From Acidimicrobiia bacterium (lineage in GTDB: Bacteria; Actinomycetota; Acidimicrobiia; Spongiisociales; UBA5794): DNA of 7,713 nucleotides. The notes beneath the pieces were generated by a model that saw nothing but the letters and a program-made list of their open reading frames with translations, did no database searches and had not been told where the DNA came from. The stretch is from contig JAUVNV010000119.1 in the NCBI GenBank assembly GCA_030599515.1, positions 1-7,713 on the forward strand. Reading direction: 5' to 3'. This document shows positions 5,859-7,713 of the stretch, one piece after another (the first letter of the stretch is position 1; every line of letters begins with the position of its first letter). The position numbers were made by a program, and so were the translations under genes.

Positions 5859-7070
5859 TTGAGTTCTGACCTCCAGCGGCGTATGGCAACGACGGCGATT
5901 CACGCCGGTGAGATCCACGACCCGTCCGGCGCACACATCGCCCCCATCTTCCAGACCTCGACGTTCACGTTCGAGGACATGGATGCCGTCCAGGCCTGGA
6001 CCAGCGGTGAGACCGAGGGTTACGTCTACACCCGTCCGGGCAACCCTTCCCGGACCGCCCTGGCTCGCAAGATCGCTGCCCTCGAGGGGATCGGGATGGG
6101 GGATGATCGCGAGCAGGTCAAAGCCGAGATTTTCGGTTCGGGCATGGCGGCGATCAGCGCCGCGCTGATGGGTCTTGCGAAGGCAGGTAATCACATCGTC
6201 ACCCAGCGTGTGCTTTACGGCTCGGCCGACGGTCTCATCTCCAACGTTCTCACCGGCTACGGGATCACGAACAGCCGGATCCCGGGACTCGAACCCGAGG
6301 CACTCGAACGGGAACTGGAGACACACCCCAACACCACGGTGGTGTACATGGAGACACCGGCCAATCCGACGATGCGGATCATCGACATCGAACGCACCGC
6401 GGAGATCGCCCGCGCCCACGGTGCCGCCCTGGTGGTCGACAACACGTTCGCGACACCGGTTCTGCAGCGCCCGCTCGAGCACGGCGCAGACGTCGTGGTT
6501 CACTCCACCACCAAGTACATCAACGGTCACGGAACGGTCGTCGGAGGCGCAGTGGTCGCCCACGATCCCGAATGGATGGCGGACCGGATCAAGCCCCTCG
6601 TCGGTGGCATCGGTGGCGTGCCGAGTCCTTTCGACTGCTGGCTCACGAACATCGGACTCAAGACGCTTCCTCTGAGGATGGCCCGCCACTCGGAGAGCGG
6701 CATGGCCGTCGCACGGTTCCTCGACCAGCATTCTGCGGTCGTCGCCACTCACTACCCAGGCCTGCCCGATGATCCCGGTCACGAGGTGGCCACCCGCCAG
6801 ATGGACGGCTACGGGGCCATGATCGCCTTCGATCTTGGTTCGTACGATGCCGCCACGCGACTCCTCGACCGGGTGCAACTCGCGAAACTCGGGGTGAGCC
6901 TCGGGAACGTGGACACGCTGATCCAGCACCCGGCCTCGTTGACGCATCGCATGGTCTCTCCCGAGGAACGTGCTGCGTCGGGCATCACCGACGGTCTGGT
7001 TCGTCTGTCGGTGGGCCTCGAGGGCGTCGAGGACATCATCGCCGACCTCGACCAGGCGCTGGCCCGTTGA
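5859..7070 (+). CDS. PLP-dependent Cys/Met metabolism enzyme (cystathionine gamma-synthase / methionine gamma-lyase type)
   Basis: This 403-aa (from TTG) PLP enzyme belongs to the trans-sulfuration family that makes or breaks C-S bonds in cysteine, homocysteine or methionine metabolism. Family marks: TTAIHAGE (11-18), IAPIFQTSTF (28-37), YVYTRPGNPS (55-64, with Y57 and R59 for the phosphate of the neighbouring subunit's cofactor), GSGMAAIS (93-100), METPANPT (164-171), VVDNTFATP (192-200, with D194 near the pyridine nitrogen), HSTTKYINGHG (215-225, PLP lysine K219), PFDCWLTNIGLKTLPLRM (257-274) and QHPASLTH (356-363). The residue after LYG (122) is Ser, not the Cys typical of classical methionine gamma-lyases, so lyase, gamma-synthase and acylhomoserine sulfhydrylase remain open. 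Length is normal for the family. The enzyme should be a cytoplasmic tetramer. Start chosen for the AAGGGAG site; ATG 5883 is the alternative (395 aa). Confidence 0.92.
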   Translation: MSSDLQRRMATTAIHAGEIHDPSGAHIAPIFQTSTFTFEDMDAVQAWTSGETEGYVYTRPGNPSRTALARKIAALEGIGMGDDREQVKAEIFGSGMAAISAALMGLAKAGNHIVTQRVLYGSADGLISNVLTGYGITNSRIPGLEPEALERELETHPNTTVVYMETPANPTMRIIDIERTAEIARAHGAALVVDNTFATPVLQRPLEHGADVVVHSTTKYINGHGTVVGGAVVAHDPEWMADRIKPLVGGIGGVPSPFDCWLTNIGLKTLPLRMARHSESGMAVARFLDQHSAVVATHYPGLPDDPGHEVATRQMDGYGAMIAFDLGSYDAATRLLDRVQLAKLGVSLGNVDTLIQHPASLTHRMVSPEERAASGITDGLVRLSVGLEGVEDIIADLDQALAR

Positions 7071-7138
7071 CGCACGAACCGAAGGCGTCGCTCAGACATC
7101 AGTAGGGTGAGCAAGCTGTCGTGGAGAGGCGAAGGCTC

Positions 7139-7684
7139 ATGACCCTGTTCACATTCCTCGCGTGCACCTACAACCTCTCGGGTACGACCCGGTGGGATGA
7201 GCGCCGCAGGTCGCTGGAGCGATTCCTCGAGGTGAACCGACCCGACGTCCTCTGTGTCCAGGAGCTGAGACCGGAGTCGTGTGATCTGATCAGTGACACG
7301 CTTCCGTGGATGCGGCGTGTCGGCGATCCGTTCCCCGGATGGACCGAGGAAGGCAACATCTTCTGGAATTCCGATCTCTTCGACCTCGTCGACTACGGGG
7401 CGGAGGACATCGGAATCGTGGAGAAGAGCCGGCGCCTGTTCTGGGTGCGCCTGGTGAACGAGTCCGGGGACACGGTTGTGGTCGCCACGGCTCACCTCAG
7501 CTGGCTCGAGGAGGCGGGGGAACGCGGCGAGTGGGTGACCGTGCGTGTCGCCCAGGCAGAGGCCGCAGTCGCATCACTTGGAGAGCTTGTTCGTCCCACG
7601 CTCACCAGCGTTGTCGACTTCTTTGTCGACGAGATCCCGCCCTCAGATCACAAGCCGATCCTGACGACCTACACCGTTCTCTAA
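7139..7684 (+). CDS. Endonuclease/exonuclease/phosphatase-family protein, internally deleted
   Basis: The 181-aa product has the two ends of an EEP-fold metal-dependent phosphoesterase but not the middle. Present: the first strand with catalytic-type N12 (FLACTYNLSG), VQEL with metal-binding E42, TAHLSW with H119, and the final SDHKP (169-173) with D170 and H171. Missing: the GDFN motif and the following strands that should lie between HLSW and SDH. After a normal family helix (about 134-151) the protein jumps at VRP/TL (153-154, near 7595-7600) to what looks like the last strand before SDH. The total is well short of the roughly 230-260 aa usual for the family. The frame is intact across the join, so this is an in-frame deletion. 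It is probably inactive as a typical EEP phosphoesterase unless it uses another residue. The ATG at 7139 fits the family start better than the GTG at 7121, which is in frame. It follows the PLP enzyme by 68 bp on the same strand. Confidence 0.75.
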   Translation: MTLFTFLACTYNLSGTTRWDERRRSLERFLEVNRPDVLCVQELRPESCDLISDTLPWMRRVGDPFPGWTEEGNIFWNSDLFDLVDYGAEDIGIVEKSRRLFWVRLVNESGDTVVVATAHLSWLEEAGERGEWVTVRVAQAEAAVASLGELVRPTLTSVVDFFVDEIPPSDHKPILTTYTVL

Positions 7685-7713
7685 GGGATCTGCGCGGCCG
7701 TTCTCATGGAGTC

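Noticed and set aside
5784..6947. 387-aa minus-strand open frame inside the PLP enzyme gene
   Set aside because: A shadow frame of GC-rich coding DNA. The plus strand carries every expected PLP-enzyme motif, and the minus product has no recognisable domain.
7611..7630. Two copies of TTGTCGAC near the deletion in the EEP-family gene
   Set aside because: Both copies lie within what looks like the normal VVDFFVDE strand to the right of the join, so they do not explain the deletion.

Overview
The window is GC-rich and densely coding, with Shine-Dalgarno-type starts and one TTG start. The cyclase-ATPase-TPR architecture and the protein families present fit a high-GC actinobacterial genome. An acidimicrobial relative is my guess and is not proven by the sequence. 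No tRNA, rRNA, CRISPR array, integrase or transposase is visible.

Layout from left to right. (1) Positions 1-176 hold a decayed 3' end of a small minus-strand gene (about 39-117) and the start signals of the next gene. (2) 177-3056 (+) is a 959-aa signalling protein: class III nucleotide cyclase, STAND-type ATPase, then TPR repeats. (3) 3028-3249 (-) is a 73-aa protein with a strong ribosome binding site and a predicted small all-beta (Sm/SH3-like) pattern; its 3' end overlaps the cyclase gene. (4) 3364-4896 (-) is a DEAD-box RNA helicase carrying a canonical RRM. (5) 4897-5185 is a leader/intergenic region with a long interrupted stem-loop at 5107-5183. (6) 5186-5734 (-) is a peroxiredoxin-like/thioredoxin-fold protein with a CxxC motif. 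(7) 5735-5858 is a divergent promoter region with a perfect 7-bp inverted repeat. (8) 5859-7070 (+) is a PLP-dependent Cys/Met-metabolism enzyme. (9) 7139-7684 (+) is an endonuclease/exonuclease/phosphatase-family protein that seems to have lost its middle, including the GDFN motif.

The most unusual structure is at the left. An 88/89-bp imperfect direct repeat (30-117 and 3019-3107) brackets the cyclase-STAND gene. Most differences between the copies fall at third codon positions of the minus-strand frame. The repeat is therefore the 3' end of the 73-aa gene: the right copy is intact, and the left copy is frameshifted and has lost its stop. The cyclase gene takes its last 12 or so codons and its stop from the right copy. 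This looks like insertion or duplication at the 3' end of a small gene, although no recombinase is present.

Functionally, the helicase-RRM and the 73-aa protein lie on the same strand 114 bp apart and may form an RNA-related unit. The stem-loop upstream folds better in the minus-strand transcript (G-U instead of A-C at two positions). It could act as the 3' end of the peroxiredoxin mRNA or lie at the promoter/leader of the helicase. The PLP enzyme and the peroxiredoxin-like gene are divergent and could share an operator.
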